Shown here in pieces: positions 21,396 to 32,700 of a stretch of 64,000 nt of DNA. The DNA comes from Bagarius yarrelli (taxonomy: Eukaryota > Chordata > Actinopteri > Siluriformes > Sisoridae). Position numbers and translations under genes: made by a program. The stretch is taken from positions 2,867,001 to 2,931,000 of the forward strand of contig VCAZ01000074.1 of the NCBI GenBank assembly GCA_005784505.1, written 5' to 3'. The notes beneath the pieces are model-generated. The model was not told the origin of the DNA. It saw only the letters and a list, made by a program, of their open reading frames with translations, and searched no databases. Within the stretch, counting starts at the first letter, position 1; each line of letters begins with the position of its first letter.

Positions 21396-24300
21396 ACATC
21401 TGAACAATGTTTTTAACAAACTGATTAATCTTAAAGTGGAAGCATTTGATCTGTTTTTTCATATGCAACATATGAGACCTAAAAACGCACATTAAAGGTT
21501 CACATACGGCTGTGATAATTACATGGCCACAAATCTTCAGCTGTTTAATATAAATATTACATTGCAATATGTCGCATAGTTGTATATAAACATCTAAAAC
21601 ATCTGGCTATCGCTATGTAATAGTTAATATGATGATTTTGTATTGCATAATATATATATATATATAATTTGGAAGAATTAGAATTAGAATCTGCATTAGA
21701 ATAAAAAAAAAATTGCTAATTTATTCTCATATTTCTAGTCTTGTATTTTTTAATATAAAGTCTTATATTTGTTAACAGAGTGGCTTTGTAGATGGTCAGA
21801 CTGCTAGCAGGAACTCCACACTGATCCAGGACGAGCTGAAAGATGTTAGTGGAATGTCATGTTCTCAACCTGTTCTGCGTTTTACATATTAACAAATATT
21901 CGACTGACATTTTAAACTGCAAGAGTTTTTTTTTTTTTTGCTATTCTTTTATTTTTTTCACTATTAAAAAGGCTTTGGATAAAAATCAGCAGTGGCTTGT
22001 GTATGACCAGCAGAGAGAGGTTTATATGAAGGCAGTGCTGGCAGAAATGCACCACCTAAAGCTGGAGCTACATCAGGCCAAATATGGCCTACGACAGAAA
22101 AACCAAGACATTGATTTACAAGGTAATACGACGACAGTTAATCTGTGATTTACCGCCGTTTTGATTGTCTTTCTATTAATCGTTTATTTTGGTTAATTCA
22201 CAAAATGGAAAGTAAAATCCAGATCAAATCGATATTTGGTGTGACCACCCTTTGCCTGAAAACAGCATTAATTCCTCTACCAACACTTGCACACAGTTGT
22301 TAAAGGAACTCGACAGGTAGGTTGTTGCAAACATATAATGGAGAACGAATGACAGATCATCCATGGACGTAGGCTGTTCCAAATCCTTCGGGTTCTTTAT
22401 GTAATCCCAGACAGACACAATGATGTTGAGATCAGAGCTCTTTGGGGCTCCGTCACTTTCAGGACTCCTTGTTCTTCTTTATGCTTAAAATAGTTCTTAA
22501 TGACATGGCTGCATGTTTGGGGTCGTTGTCCTGCTGCAGAATAAATTTATCAGATGCCTTTCTGGTGGAATTGCATGATGAATAACTATCTGCCTGTATA
22601 TCTTAGCCATAAGGACACCAATAACCTTGACCAAAAAAAACAGCAAGCATCTAATGGAGGTCAAAAAGAAAGACTCTGAAGGTGGACTTGAAGCCGAGGA
22701 CACGCTCCAGAACCCTTTGGTTAAATCTAGAATGAAATAAAACCTGTTTTTGCCTGCCCCTCCATCAGGTTCTCTACATAGGAAAAGGGTAGCTGTCTTA
22801 CAATAGCTTCCCGGACGGTCCTGATCTTGTTTGGGAAGTTGTGGCTCAGGGTTAAGGTGTTGGACTACCAACCAGAAGATTGTGGGTTCGATTCCCAGCT
22901 CTGCCAAGCCCTCAACCCCCAATTGCTCAGTTGTTTATAAGAGATAAATGTAAGTTGCTCTGGATAAGGATGTAAATGTAAGTATAGGGTAGCTGTGCTG
23001 TGAAAGTCTGAGGACTTTCTCAGATAGTCCAGGTGTCCCATCTGTCCTAAGAACTTGGCGAAGTGGGGTTTTTATGGTGGTGGGATAAACTGCTTTTCAA
23101 GGTGGCACCTAGAGAATCCCAGAACAGCAGTCATAATAGAAGGTCTGGTATAAGCCTTACCAGAAGCAACAAAAGATGTAGGTGGGTGAGGGCCAGGGTG
23201 TGTCTCCTGTCACTCTCCCCTGCTGGTGTCCAGAGTGGTGATATTTATTCAAGGACTTCCAAAATCCAAATATAAATTAATAGTTCAACTGTTTACCAGT
23301 CACTTCATTTTAAAATAGCAGCTGTGTGTGTGTGTGTGTGTGTGTGTGTGTTCTGCAGGTTCTTTAATTGTCTTTTGTCTTTCTCCTGGGTTCTGTTATT
23401 TCTTTCATCTCCCTAAATTCGGTCATTGGCTGGAATAAATTTTTCCAAAGTGTGAATTTGTGTATGGTGTCCCGTGTTGGACTGGGGTCCTATTCAGTGT
23501 ATGTTTCCACTTTCAGTCTAGTGTTCTTGGATTAAGATCCACCGTGACCCTAACCAGAATTAAGTTCTTACTAAGAAATAGATAAATAAAGCAGGTCAAA
23601 GTGTTTTTCCCATAATCGGATTTATTTATTTATTTTTTGCACAGTAATGGCGTTGTGACCAGCGGTATTCTTGAATTTTTTTTTTCTATAGAAAAGCGAG
23701 AGGTGGAGATACAGCAATCCTATGACAATCTTAAAAGGGAGCTTGAGAAAGAACAACAGAAAGGTCTGCAGCTGCTAACTGGAAATCAGAGGTTAAAGAA
23801 GGAACTGGAAGAGGAGAAGCTAAAGTCAGCAGAGCTTCAACAGCAGGTACAGACTAAGTGGTTTAATAGATTCTAGTACATTTTAATCAGAGGAAATATT
23901 CTACTAAAGCTTTATGTTTAGGATTTTTGATGAACTCATGTTGTTAACAAGGGGCAGCATGGTGGCTTAGTGGTTAGCATTGTTGCCTCACAGCAAGAAG
24001 GTCCCGGGTTTGATTCCCCTGCACTTTGGGGAGTTTGAGTGTTTGTGTGTGTTTACTCCGGGTTCTTCGGTTTCCTCCCACAGTCCAAAAACATGTATGT
24101 TAGATTGATTGGTGATTCTAAATTGCCCATAGGAGTGAGTGTGAGTGTGTGTGGCCCTGTGATGGACTGGTGACCTGTCCAGGGTGTCCCCCTCCTGCTT
24201 TTGACCCTTTCAGAGACGGCTGGGATAGACTCCAGCAGATCCCTGTGACCCCGAATTAGGGAGTAAGCGGGTATAGAAGATAAATGAATGAATACATAAC

Positions 24301-25272
24301 TAAATTCTTTTAATTAAATTACAATAAATGCAGTCCTTTAAGTGAGCCTAAACCTGCAGCTTAATAATCAAAACATAAGTTCTGTAAAACGTCTGTAACA
24401 CACACACACACACACACACACAGTCTCTCGTACAGCTTTTAAAAGGTGGCAAAAACACCTGAAAGCCAGCAGTTTGTTTGCTATTTAAATGATGTGAGTT
24501 GACTGATACCTGGTAAATCTGGGTTCAATTCCCAGCACCACCAAGCTACCAATGCTGGGCCCCTGAGAAAGGCCATTAATCCCATTTGCTCAGTTGTATA
24601 TAAGAGATAATAGTAAGTCGCTCTGGTTAAGGGAGGGTCTTCCAAATGCTGTAAATGTGAATGTTATGTGAGGAGGGCAACTAGTTCATGTTAGCTGATT
24701 AATTATCCATGTTATCTGCATTGGAAGCAAGCCAAACATTGAATTAGTAAAAAACATTACATTATGTGTAGATTTAACAGGGTGTAGGTCTTTTTTTAAT
24801 ATATGCATTATTAGGGTCAACAGATATTTATTGTCCACATCTTTAGATTCAACTGTCCATCAAGGACCTTGAAGACAAGAAGCTAGATAATCAGCAACTC
24901 CAATGGCAACTTCACAGAGTCCTGAAGGAGTTGGGAAAAGCCATGGACAATGTGGTAACATCAGAAACTAAGGTATGTTTCAGCACAACCTCTATACAGT
25001 CTAAAGCATATTAATCATTAACGTTTATGAGTTGCGCTGTACACTGTGGACTGCAGAAAGCAACAAGAGAGACGGCAACATCTGCATCGAATGCCTACGC
25101 GGAACTGAAGAGAATTCCCAAAGAAAGTCCTCCGAGATTTCCATCACCCACAAGAGCTGCCAATCTCCTGGATGAGAGTTTTCTGGAGTGTCCCAACTGT
25201 AGAATTCAGTATCCAACTAGTCGCTATAGACACCTTCTGGTGCATATCGAACAGTGTTTCTGTACAAACTAA
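19348..25272 (+). CDS. cep55: cep55, centrosomal protein 55 (midbody/abscission scaffold), 7 coding exons
   Basis: Coding exons: 19348-19416, 20266-20529, 21779-21844, 21972-22122, 23692-23846, 24847-24972, 25057-25272; 1047 nt, 348 aa from this start. CEP55 is a coiled-coil dimer at the centrosome and midbody. Through its EABR hinge it binds ALIX and TSG101 to recruit ESCRT-III for abscission. The EABR-type segment ALDKNQQWLVYDQQREVYMK is very close to human. The C-terminus carries the CPNC...HIEQC zinc finger, a ubiquitin-binding type (about 322-344). Exon 1 ends VYLE and exon 2 opens RILALETLREKN, matching the human LLE|KIRVLEAEKEKN junction. The protein is shorter than human (464 aa): the coiled coil after EABR is reduced, and no exon equals the human VQFLYTSLLKQQ segment. 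The start is uncertain. In zebrafish the gene is called cep55l. Confidence 0.92.
19490..19815. repeat. AT-rich palindromic tandem repeat (TCATAATTATGAC-type)
   Basis: Imperfect units around TCATAATTATGA with TTTAAATGTCA spacers fill this part of cep55 intron 1. Each unit is itself near-palindromic. Confidence 0.75.
20266..20529 (+). CDS. cep55: cep55 coding exon 2: N-terminal coiled coil
   Basis: An 88-codon, charge-rich coiled-coil exon from RILALETLREKNSQQIAAKD to AALSEKCQVLENASK, flanked by a CT-rich tract ending TTTGAAG and by GTATGA. Confidence 0.92.
20549..21367. mobile_element. Retroelement-derived block with inverted TGTCAGG termini
   Basis: TGTCAGG at the left and CCTGACA at the right, each followed inward by GGCCACCGGA and a GGCAAC word, are inverted. 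The right part read in reverse resembles an LTR, with AATAAA near its end and TGGTGACCCC like a primer-binding site beyond it. It includes a GA microsatellite (about 20750-20780) and the minisatellite at 20997-21112. It lies in cep55 intron 2. The exact class is uncertain. Confidence 0.5.
20997..21112 (+). repeat. 14-15-bp minisatellite (ACCTGGACCAAGAA units)
   Basis: About eight tandem copies of ACCTGGACCAAGAA with small variants inside the retroelement-derived block. Confidence 0.9.
21366..21392 (+). repeat. (CA)n microsatellite
   Basis: About 13 CA units directly right of the CCTGACA terminus. Confidence 0.9.
21779..21844 (+). CDS. cep55: cep55 coding exon 3
   Basis: A 66-nt exon encoding SGFVDGQTASRNSTLIQDEL and KD, the linker just before the EABR. 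The acceptor is TTAACAG and the donor GTTAGT. Confidence 0.88.
21972..22122 (+). CDS. cep55: cep55 coding exon 4: ESCRT/ALIX-binding region
   Basis: Opens with ALDKNQQWLVYDQQREVYMK, nearly identical to the human EABR start, and runs to NQDIDLQ. The acceptor ATTAAAAAG follows a long T run. The exon ends in phase 1. Confidence 0.94.
22203..22830 (-). mobile_element. Degenerate Tc1-like element fragment
   Basis: The stretch around GTTTGGGGTCGTTGTCCTGC and GCAGAATAAATTTATCAGAT is typical of decayed reverse-strand Tc1-type fish repeats. The frame is broken. It lies in cep55 intron 4, with a SINE immediately after it. Confidence 0.55.
22831..22984 (+). repeat. tRNA-derived SINE
   Basis: GTGGCTCAGGGTTAAGG head, GGGTTCGATTCCCAGC B box and GTTGCTCTGGATAAGGATGT tail. 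Confidence 0.85.
23323..23351 (+). repeat. (GT)n microsatellite
   Basis: About 14 GT units in cep55 intron 4. Confidence 0.9.
23692..23846 (+). CDS. cep55: cep55 coding exon 5: C-terminal coiled coil
   Basis: Encodes EKREVEIQQSYDNLKRELEK to EEEKLKSAELQQ, a heptad-rich coiled coil (human counterpart around KLEEEKKRSEELLSQ). The donor is GTACAG. Confidence 0.92.
23951..24292 (+). repeat. tRNA-like fish composite repeat, near full length
   Basis: GGGGCAGCATGGTGGCTTAG head, GGGTTTGATTCCCC B box, TTCCTCCCACAGTCCAAAAA middle and GACCCCGAATTAGGGAGTAA tail, ending in AATGAATGAAT. It lies in cep55 intron 5. The family is common in fish; its formal class is not settled here. Confidence 0.85.
24399..24422 (+). 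repeat. (CA)n microsatellite
   Basis: About 12 CA units in cep55 intron 5. Confidence 0.9.
24505..24664 (+). repeat. tRNA-derived SINE
   Basis: GGGTTCAATTCCCAGCACCA B box and GTCGCTCTGGTTAAGG tail. Head truncated. Confidence 0.8.
24847..24972 (+). CDS. cep55: cep55 coding exon 6
   Basis: Encodes IQLSIKDLEDKKLDNQQLQW to NVVTSETK, matching the human ENEKLDRQHVQHQLHVILKE segment. Phase 0 at both ends. Confidence 0.92.
25057..25272 (+). CDS. cep55: cep55 last coding exon: zinc finger
   Basis: Encodes KATRETATSASNAYAELKRI through LLDESFLECPNCRIQYPTSR and LLVHIEQCFCTN before TAA. The C-x2-C...H-x3-C zinc ligands are present. The human counterpart is LNESLVECPKCNIQYPATEH. Confidence 0.95.
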   Translation, partial: KATRETATSASNAYAELKRIPKESPPRFPSPTRAANLLDESFLECPNCRIQYPTSRYRHLLVHIEQCFCTN

Positions 25273-25601
25273 TCTCAAGTTAATGTTGCCAAATTAACAT
25301 TTATTAACATTTAACTAACTTTAATTAACATTTAACAGTTCCAACTAAAACTCTACTGAAAAGGATCTAGAATTTGGTATATGATGGATTTAATCTTCTT
25401 ATTTAGGTTTTAATTATTTAGAAATTATTAATGTTCTATGTATTTGTTGATTCAATTCATGTTCACTTCAGTTAAAAGGTATTTATGGTAGAACTGCGTG
25501 TAGCAAAAAGCACCGCTGTCATGTCAATATAATAATCACAATAAATCAAAAAGATGCACTTGTGTATTAAATGGCAAAAAATTTGCAAGTACTATGAGTT
25601 G

Positions 25602-25607
25602 AATAAA
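25602..25607 (+). promoter_or_regulatory. cep55: Candidate cep55 poly(A) signal
   Basis: AATAAA about 330 nt after the stop codon. A second AATAAA lies near 25637. Confidence 0.4.
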
Positions 25608-25865
25608 AAGACTGAAACTCTACTGTATTTGCCGATTTAATAAACGGGGTTAGTTTCATTGTAATTATGTTTTAGAATATCTTTGTTTCTGAGGTTTCTT
25701 CACTTTAATTCCAGCCACACAACATAGAAAGTAAAACAGAACGCTGTAGAATCCCTTCTATATTAGAAATGCACTAAACTGCATTGCTGCCTTGATTTAT
25801 CGTAACAAACAGCTGCTGAAAAATAAGTCAGGAGGTCATAATTGTTATTGCAGGCATGGATCTAA

Positions 25866-25990
25866 AAAATGGACTGGCGACCTGTCCAGGGTGTCCCCAT
25901 CCTGCCTTTCATCCTTTCAGAGACGGCTGTGTGACTCCAGCAGATCCCCGTGACCCCGAATTAGGAAATAAGCGAAGATGAATGAATGAG
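25866..25990 (+). repeat. 3' fragment of the tRNA-like composite repeat
   Basis: Starts GGACTGGCGACCTGTCCAGG and ends in GACCCCGAATTAGGAAATAA, just past the cep55 3' end. The remainder of 25273-27040 shows no exon. Confidence 0.8.
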
Positions 25991-27265
25991 TGAATAAATG
26001 TTACTGTCAATGTAACCTACATCCCATATCTGTGTGCAGAACTTTAATTTTTTTTAAGGGCTCTTATACTCAAATTGCTCAGTTGTATAAAAGAAATAAA
26101 GTATTATATGAGTTTGCACCCATACCAAATACAGATAAACTGATACGTTATGTGGGCTTTATATAAACATTACGTCATTTGTTGGGGGGGCTTTCTGGTT
26201 TTCTGGGGTCTTTACCTCGCTTATTGGTTATGTCCGCCGCTGCATATCACACACTTTAAAAGGAACACTAACACTCCTGTACATTTATTGCACATGTATA
26301 GAGACAAAAATAAAGCATTCTGTGCCAGTTCAGCAGACCTTGTTGGCAAATCAGCTGATTCGGGTAAAAACAACCCAACCCTCTATTAGTTGATCAGGCC
26401 GTAAGCACTCAAACACAGCTCGTCTGCTGATTCCTTTAAAACCAACCTCCCTCCAATCACCTCCTTTAATCTGCTACCTAAACAATGTCATTTTGTTGTC
26501 ATTGTTTTATGCTCGGTTCTGGGGAGGATTTGTGCTGGTGTCCTATTCTTAAAATTTAGTTTGCTCACAAGCTTTTGTAAAATGCTGTGTAAAATCGCCT
26601 CATACAGAACTGCACCTGCTAATGGTGCCATCTGTCGGCGTAGAGATTTTAATAAATTTAGGCTAGAATCCCTGTAAAGCGATAAATGGATGTCTGAAAC
26701 ATCATCTGTGAATTAATTCTAATATTAGTCCAGATTTGTACATAAAGTAAACAGTCAAAGTGGATAATTATTCAAAGAAAGCATATGAAAATTCAGCCAC
26801 CGTTATTATTAGCATAAAATATTGGTCCAGATGTCCGAAAAATAAATGTTTATTCTACATATTTTTAGACAGTGTTTTGTTAATTAATCTTTATTTTACT
26901 ATCAAAAGAAAGAAAAAGAAACACAAAAGAACACAATTGTGATGATGCAAGCAACACACTCCAAAAAATACAGGACTAAGAAAATTGTTAAGGTTTAACA
27001 TTTAGCATGAACAATTACTTACCTTAATAATGTAGAGAAATGTGTGTTATCGTATAAATATCAGCAAAAGCAGGGAATACATTAGGTGGCGGACCACAGG
27101 CGGTGGTAGCAGAGTAACCACGCTCCACTTAAGACTGACAGGACACATGTCTGAGGTCCTGACCTAAACGTATCATGTCCAAGCTTAGGTGACAAAGCCA
27201 GACAATGACTGTACCACCTGAGACTGCAACAAGTGGAAAGTGCTGGCTTGGTGGACTGGTGAATG

Positions 27266-28405
27266 ATTTGATCCCCTGCTGATTTTGTACGTTTGCCCAC
27301 AGACAAGATTGTAGACCCACATAAGACTGAAATTAGCCACAGTACCATCAACAAGCACCTTGATAAAAAGGTAACAACAGTTGGTGCAATTATTCACAAA
27401 AAGAGGAAACACAAAATTCCTCAAAATAATCTCCCTCGGTCTGGGGCTCCATGCAAGATATCACATCGTGAAGTTTTAATCATCATGAGAACAGTGCGGA
27501 ACCAGCCCAGAACTACGTAGGAGGATGCTGTCAATAATCTCAAAGCAGCTGAGACTATAGTCACCAGGAAGACAATTGGTAACACACTATGCCATAAAGG
27601 ACTGAATTGCTGCACTGCCTGCAAGGTCTTCCTGCTCAAGAAAGTGACCAAAATCAAGCTCTTTGGCATCAACTCAATTCGTCATGTTTGGAGGAGGAGG
27701 AATGTTGCCTATGACCCCACCATCCCCACTATCAAGCATGAAGGTGGCAACATTATGCTTTGGGGGTGCTTTGCTGCCAGATGGTGGAATAAACTTCCCA
27801 TTAATGTTTTCACCTCATCAAAAAATCCATGGATGGGGTCATGTACCGTGAAATCTTGGGTGAGAACTTCCTTCAGCCAGGGCATTGAAAATGGGTCGTG
27901 TTTGAGTATTCCAGCATGATAATGACCCAACACACGCCAAGGCAACGTAGGAGTGGCTCAAAAGTCAGCACATTAAGGTCTCGGAGTGGACTATCCAGTC
28001 CCCAGACTTTAATTCTGTAGAAAATCTGTGGAGGAAGGTGAAAGTTGCCAAACATCAGCCTTGAATCCTTAATGACTCTGCAAAGAGGATTGGAACAAAA
28101 TCCCTTCTTAGATGTATACAAGCCAGCTAGTTGGTGGCCAACTACAAGAAACGTCTGATCTCTGTAATTACCAACAAGGGTCTATCCACCAATTAATAAG
28201 TCTTGTTTTGCGAAGGGGTCAAATACTTATTTCACTCATTAAAATGCAAATCAATTCATAACACTTTTTAAATGTGTTATTTTCTGGATGTCTTTTGTTG
28301 ATATTATATGTCTCATAATTATAATAATTGACTTTTAAAATTATAGATAATTTTTTTGCCCGTGTGCAAACAGACAAAATTCAATAATTTCTCCTTCACT
28401 GTACA
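27266..28405 (+). mobile_element. Tc1/mariner relic with recognisable transposase remains
   Basis: Transposase remains are readable around 27650-27780 (KLFGINSIRHVWRRRNVAYD, then HEGGNIMLWGCFAA) and 27920-28040, before a TCACTGTAC terminus. The DDE catalytic core is interrupted by stops and frame changes. A piece shared with an unrelated repeat (27778-27807) replaces part of the core. It is a dead element in the cep55-col9a1 gap. Confidence 0.85.
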
Positions 28406-28429
28406 TTTTAGCAAGTATTTACTTTCCAA

Positions 28430-29580
28430 TCATTAAAAAAGTATGTTGTATATAGTATGGTAATATAATTATATAATTATATAATATGGGTAATATAAAT
28501 AAAATTTGGACATACTACATTTACCATACTAATATTAACATGTAACTTATAATGTCACATCAGCACAGATTTAAAGTTAAATACTGTTAAACAAGGAACT
28601 TTTTTTACTTTAAGCATTTAAAGCTACTTAAAGCACTTAAAATGTGCTGCGTCACTGCTTTTGCCACTTATATGACGAGCCGTCCCTCCTGCAGGATCAT
28701 GGGACAGTAAAGTGTACATTGTGTGCATACTTCAAAATCCAGACAGGAGTAGTAGATCATCCAGGAACTTTTCATGCAAACTAAGGATTGGGACATACTA
28801 CATGCCTCACATACTCAGTTTTGCATACTATATAATACGAAAAAATGCGATTTCAGATGGCGCCATAGACGCCATCGAATTCTACTGCTAGTTTGTTGTA
28901 TACACATTTTCCTACTTCTGCAACAAAAACTAATTTACTAATTACAAAGACTAGATTCACTAATTTGATGTTACAGATCACAAACTGACATCCTCATTTT
29001 CCCAAAATCCCCACCCTTCCTAAAAAAGGGCTTCAAACAGACTGCTTCTTCCTTGCTTTTGGCCTTAAATAAAACAAACAAAAAACCCAAGCAAACAACA
29101 AATCCCAGTCTGATATAATCCATCAGCAAACTAATTTCACTTGAATCACAATTACATCTGCATCTATAATTAACAAATAATCAGAATTGCTTTAAACATT
29201 CAAATGTGCGGAATACAAGCGTAACATAATCCATGAATAATCTGTGCGGCCGTAAAATGGCAGCTATTTAGGGGACCCGACTAATCAAAAAAAATATTTT
29301 ACGGCTTATCCATTTTCCTTCATAGGATACAAACCAACAGTCGCTTTTAAAGTCACAGGGTTGCCAGAAACATTGGACTTACAGAGTATGGACTTCTGGC
29401 AGTAACGTAACCTCACGTTAACTGTAAGGTCAAGTAACACATGCTTGTAAAATTTACCACTGAACATTTGAATGTGCTCTGTGTTGTACACAAAGCCGCC
29501 TCTTCTTAAGTTTCCATGCAGTTTTTCGTTTCTACCCAATTAGAAACCATTTCATGAATATACATGAAGACGTCGTGCTT
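28430..29580. other. Intergenic, upstream of col9a1
   Basis: 28430-28870 contains repeated AGTATG/CATACTA words in both orientations, suggesting a degenerate foldback element. From 28870 to 29580 I see no exon or clear repeat. No stretch encodes a thrombospondin-N-like NC4 domain. Confidence 0.5.
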
Positions 29581-29645
29581 ATGATATCCTTTGACATTTA
29601 ATTACTGGAAGTGGACATCGTTGGAGTGGCTTGAACAGGACGGCC

Positions 29646-29717
29646 ATGACTCGCGTTCCAGGTTTCCGCGAGTTGCTGTTAGTGCTTCTGTTGGGGATAT
29701 GTCTTACTTCAGCTCAG
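29646..29717 (+). CDS. col9a1: col9a1 exon 1: signal peptide
   Basis: Encodes MTRVPGFRELLLVLLLGICL and TSAQ, a clear signal peptide, with the donor GTAAGC. The position matches the internal-promoter first exon of the short COL9A1 form (human MAWTARDRGALGLLLLGLCL), so transcription must start just upstream. Confidence 0.92.
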
Positions 29718-32700
29718 GTAAGCTGTTTAAGTCTGTATGTTCCTTACAGTATAGAAAAGACAGCTAAAACCAGTCCATATGTAGGAAATTTGGTTTAGGA
29801 TTCGCTGTCAAATTAAAGGGAGTTGTTTTTTATATAACGTAATTCTATAAATGGTTGGAAAAACTGTATTGTGGCTTTGATAGGAGCGAATGAATTCTTT
29901 AGGTTTTGTTAATTGCATCTCAAATATAAGTACCACGCTATACAGAACACCTGCATCCCCATATGAAAAAATCCTATAGTATTGTAAATTAACGTTACTA
30001 CAGAACCTGTAGTAAAATATCCTGTGTTAAATTCTGTAGTGTTTCTGATGGTTACTATAGTAAATCTATCATAGTTGACTATAAGCTTGTTGTGGTAATT
30101 TTACTCCACTTGTTCTAGTAACTCGACTATAGTCAAATAAACTAATGACTCCATTAATGACTAGAGTCAATTTTCTACAACTCTATTATACTGTATGTGG
30201 GAAAACCTTCACAGCACAAATAACAACAAAAAGTGGATCAACGCAACACACAAAATCCCTCAAATGAATCAAACCAAACAACATGTTAACAAACGCTTCA
30301 TTTTTGATTGCGGATTTTTGTGGAAAATCTTCACTGCATTGTTGAACTTTGGTGGAATCAATGATCTGACATTGCTGTCCATTAGAAATGGGAATCTGGT
30401 CTTTCCCACTGGAACACACTGTTCCCCATTAACAACTCGGTTCCCCATAGAACCACTCTTTCAAATATTGTTGATCAGTTCACTACAGTTCTTTCTATAG
30501 TTTGGTGTAAACATTAAGCGAGTGTAAATACTATAATAAACTAAATCCTTTAGTAAAGACTAGAATATCATCCAGTTTATCACCGTCTTCTAGTTTACTA
30601 CAGTCACTTAAAGTAAAGATTACTACAGTATTCACTCCAGTTTATCAATTCACTACAGTTAATACTATAGTACACTGCAGGAAGATGGAGGAAATACTCG
30701 AATATACTACACTATACTACAGCTTACTGTACTAAATCCTAAAATATACTACATTATTTTTTATGTGGTTCAGGATATTATAGTTTTGGGCAGGGTTAGC
30801 ATTCAGAAAATTACTGTCTAACTAAACCTATTAGTTTTTATTTCTTTACACTTACTGCCCTTTGGGTGTATTTAGTTATGGGCTGTTAACAGTAATCACT
30901 CTCTGCCTTAATGACAACAGGTGAATCTTGGGATATTGTAATTATGGTGTTCTGTTTCTTAACAGGGGTCTGGGGGACCAGCCGGTCCACCAGGTTCTGC
31001 TGGTGTCCCAGGAATCGACGGCATTTCTGTGAGTTGAATATTAACATTTTAAAGCTTACTTAAACCACAATTTGTAATTTTGTAAGTTCTGCATCAAAAC
31101 TTACTCGACTGTGCAAGACATAGCAAAACATTTTTTAATTTTAGTATGTATTATTAGATCCTGTCTAGGAGAAAAAATAAATAATGTATAAGTTGGTATA
31201 ACTTTAAATAAGTATACGCATTTGTTGCTAAAAAATAACCTATATGTTAAAAGTATATTTTTTTATTTATAAACTATTTAAAGAAATATTCCTCTTCCGC
31301 TAAAAACTCTACCCTTAAAGGTGGACAGCTACACATCCAGTTCTTCACACACACTGATAATGAACAAAATGTATTTTTTTTTACACTGATATTAAAATTG
31401 TACCTTGTAAAACAAGCCTTTATGTTTAGATAATTAACTTTAACCTAAAAATTCAATGAAAACAATTTTCCAAAGTCTAATTACATTTACGATTTTTCTT
31501 TAAAATGCTTCGTAATGACATTCTTTCTCCTAAATGTTCTTCTGATAAACACTTATGTATAGCTTCAACCTGTATACCTACTCTGGAGTAACTTGTATGT
31601 ATGTACACCCATACTTATACAAATTACAGTAGATTTTTGTTGTATATTACTTCTTTATACTTTTACTTTATTTTAGCAGCTTTAATCTGAATTACCTCAA
31701 TTAAAATGAAAATTAAATTAACTTATTTTTTATTTTAATGTAAAAAAAGGAAAAGAATAGACAAATCTTTACTATCCTCACCCTACACGAATACAAGCTA
31801 CTGTTGCTTCTGTTGAAACTACTGTTTATATTCGCATATATTTTTGTTATTGTACAAAAGTCAAAGATTTTCTACATTTATTAACCACAAGCCAAAAGAT
31901 GGTCAGATTTTATGTTATAAATATTTATTTAAATATGTTATCTTTTTTTTTTTTCATTTTTGTAGTTTCAGTTTTAACATGTTTAAACCTGAGCAATTTA
32001 TACATATTATATATAAAACAATTAACATTTGATATATTTTATAAATGTATATATACATAATATTTATAAACGTACAAGTTCTAAAATGACGACCTTACTT
32101 TTTACATTTAAACTATTCTAGCATCTAATTACTTAAAAAACTTTAAATATCCAACTATTTATGTTCTTTATGTAGGCTGTGAATGTTGATATAAATTTAT
32201 TAGCTAGCTTAGAGCATCGCTGCTACTGTACTGTAAGTTAATAATAAACTGCACCTCTGTAACTTAAGCAATGTTAGAGTATTAAGTAAACAAGACTTAA
32301 TTTAAAATAAAGTTAGCCATTTTCTGAATTTTTGAATAGTTTGATCATTTTTTTGTGTTTATAGTATTTATTATTTTTATTTATATTTTTTAAATGACAT
32401 TTTTAACCCCAGACTGAATTCCCATACCTCCAAACCAAAAGTCAGTAAGAACCCCATAATTTAAATATCACTATTTCTTCCAGGGGGAAAGAGGTGATGA
32501 AGGAGAAATAGGTTCTGCAGTAAGTATTAACATGTTTATTTTAACAAAATTACAATAAGATTTTAATAAAAAAAATCTTAGAGATTAATACTATTCCAAT
32601 TTGAAGGGACCAGATGGTGATCCTGGGAAACCTGGTTCTGCCGGACTTCCTGGTTTACCTGGAGATGATGTAAGTTTGTTTGAGTTCTAGAGCATTTTTC

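Noticed and set aside
27266..28405. An active Tc1 transposase gene
   Set aside because: Multiple stops and frame changes and a foreign segment interrupt the transposase region.
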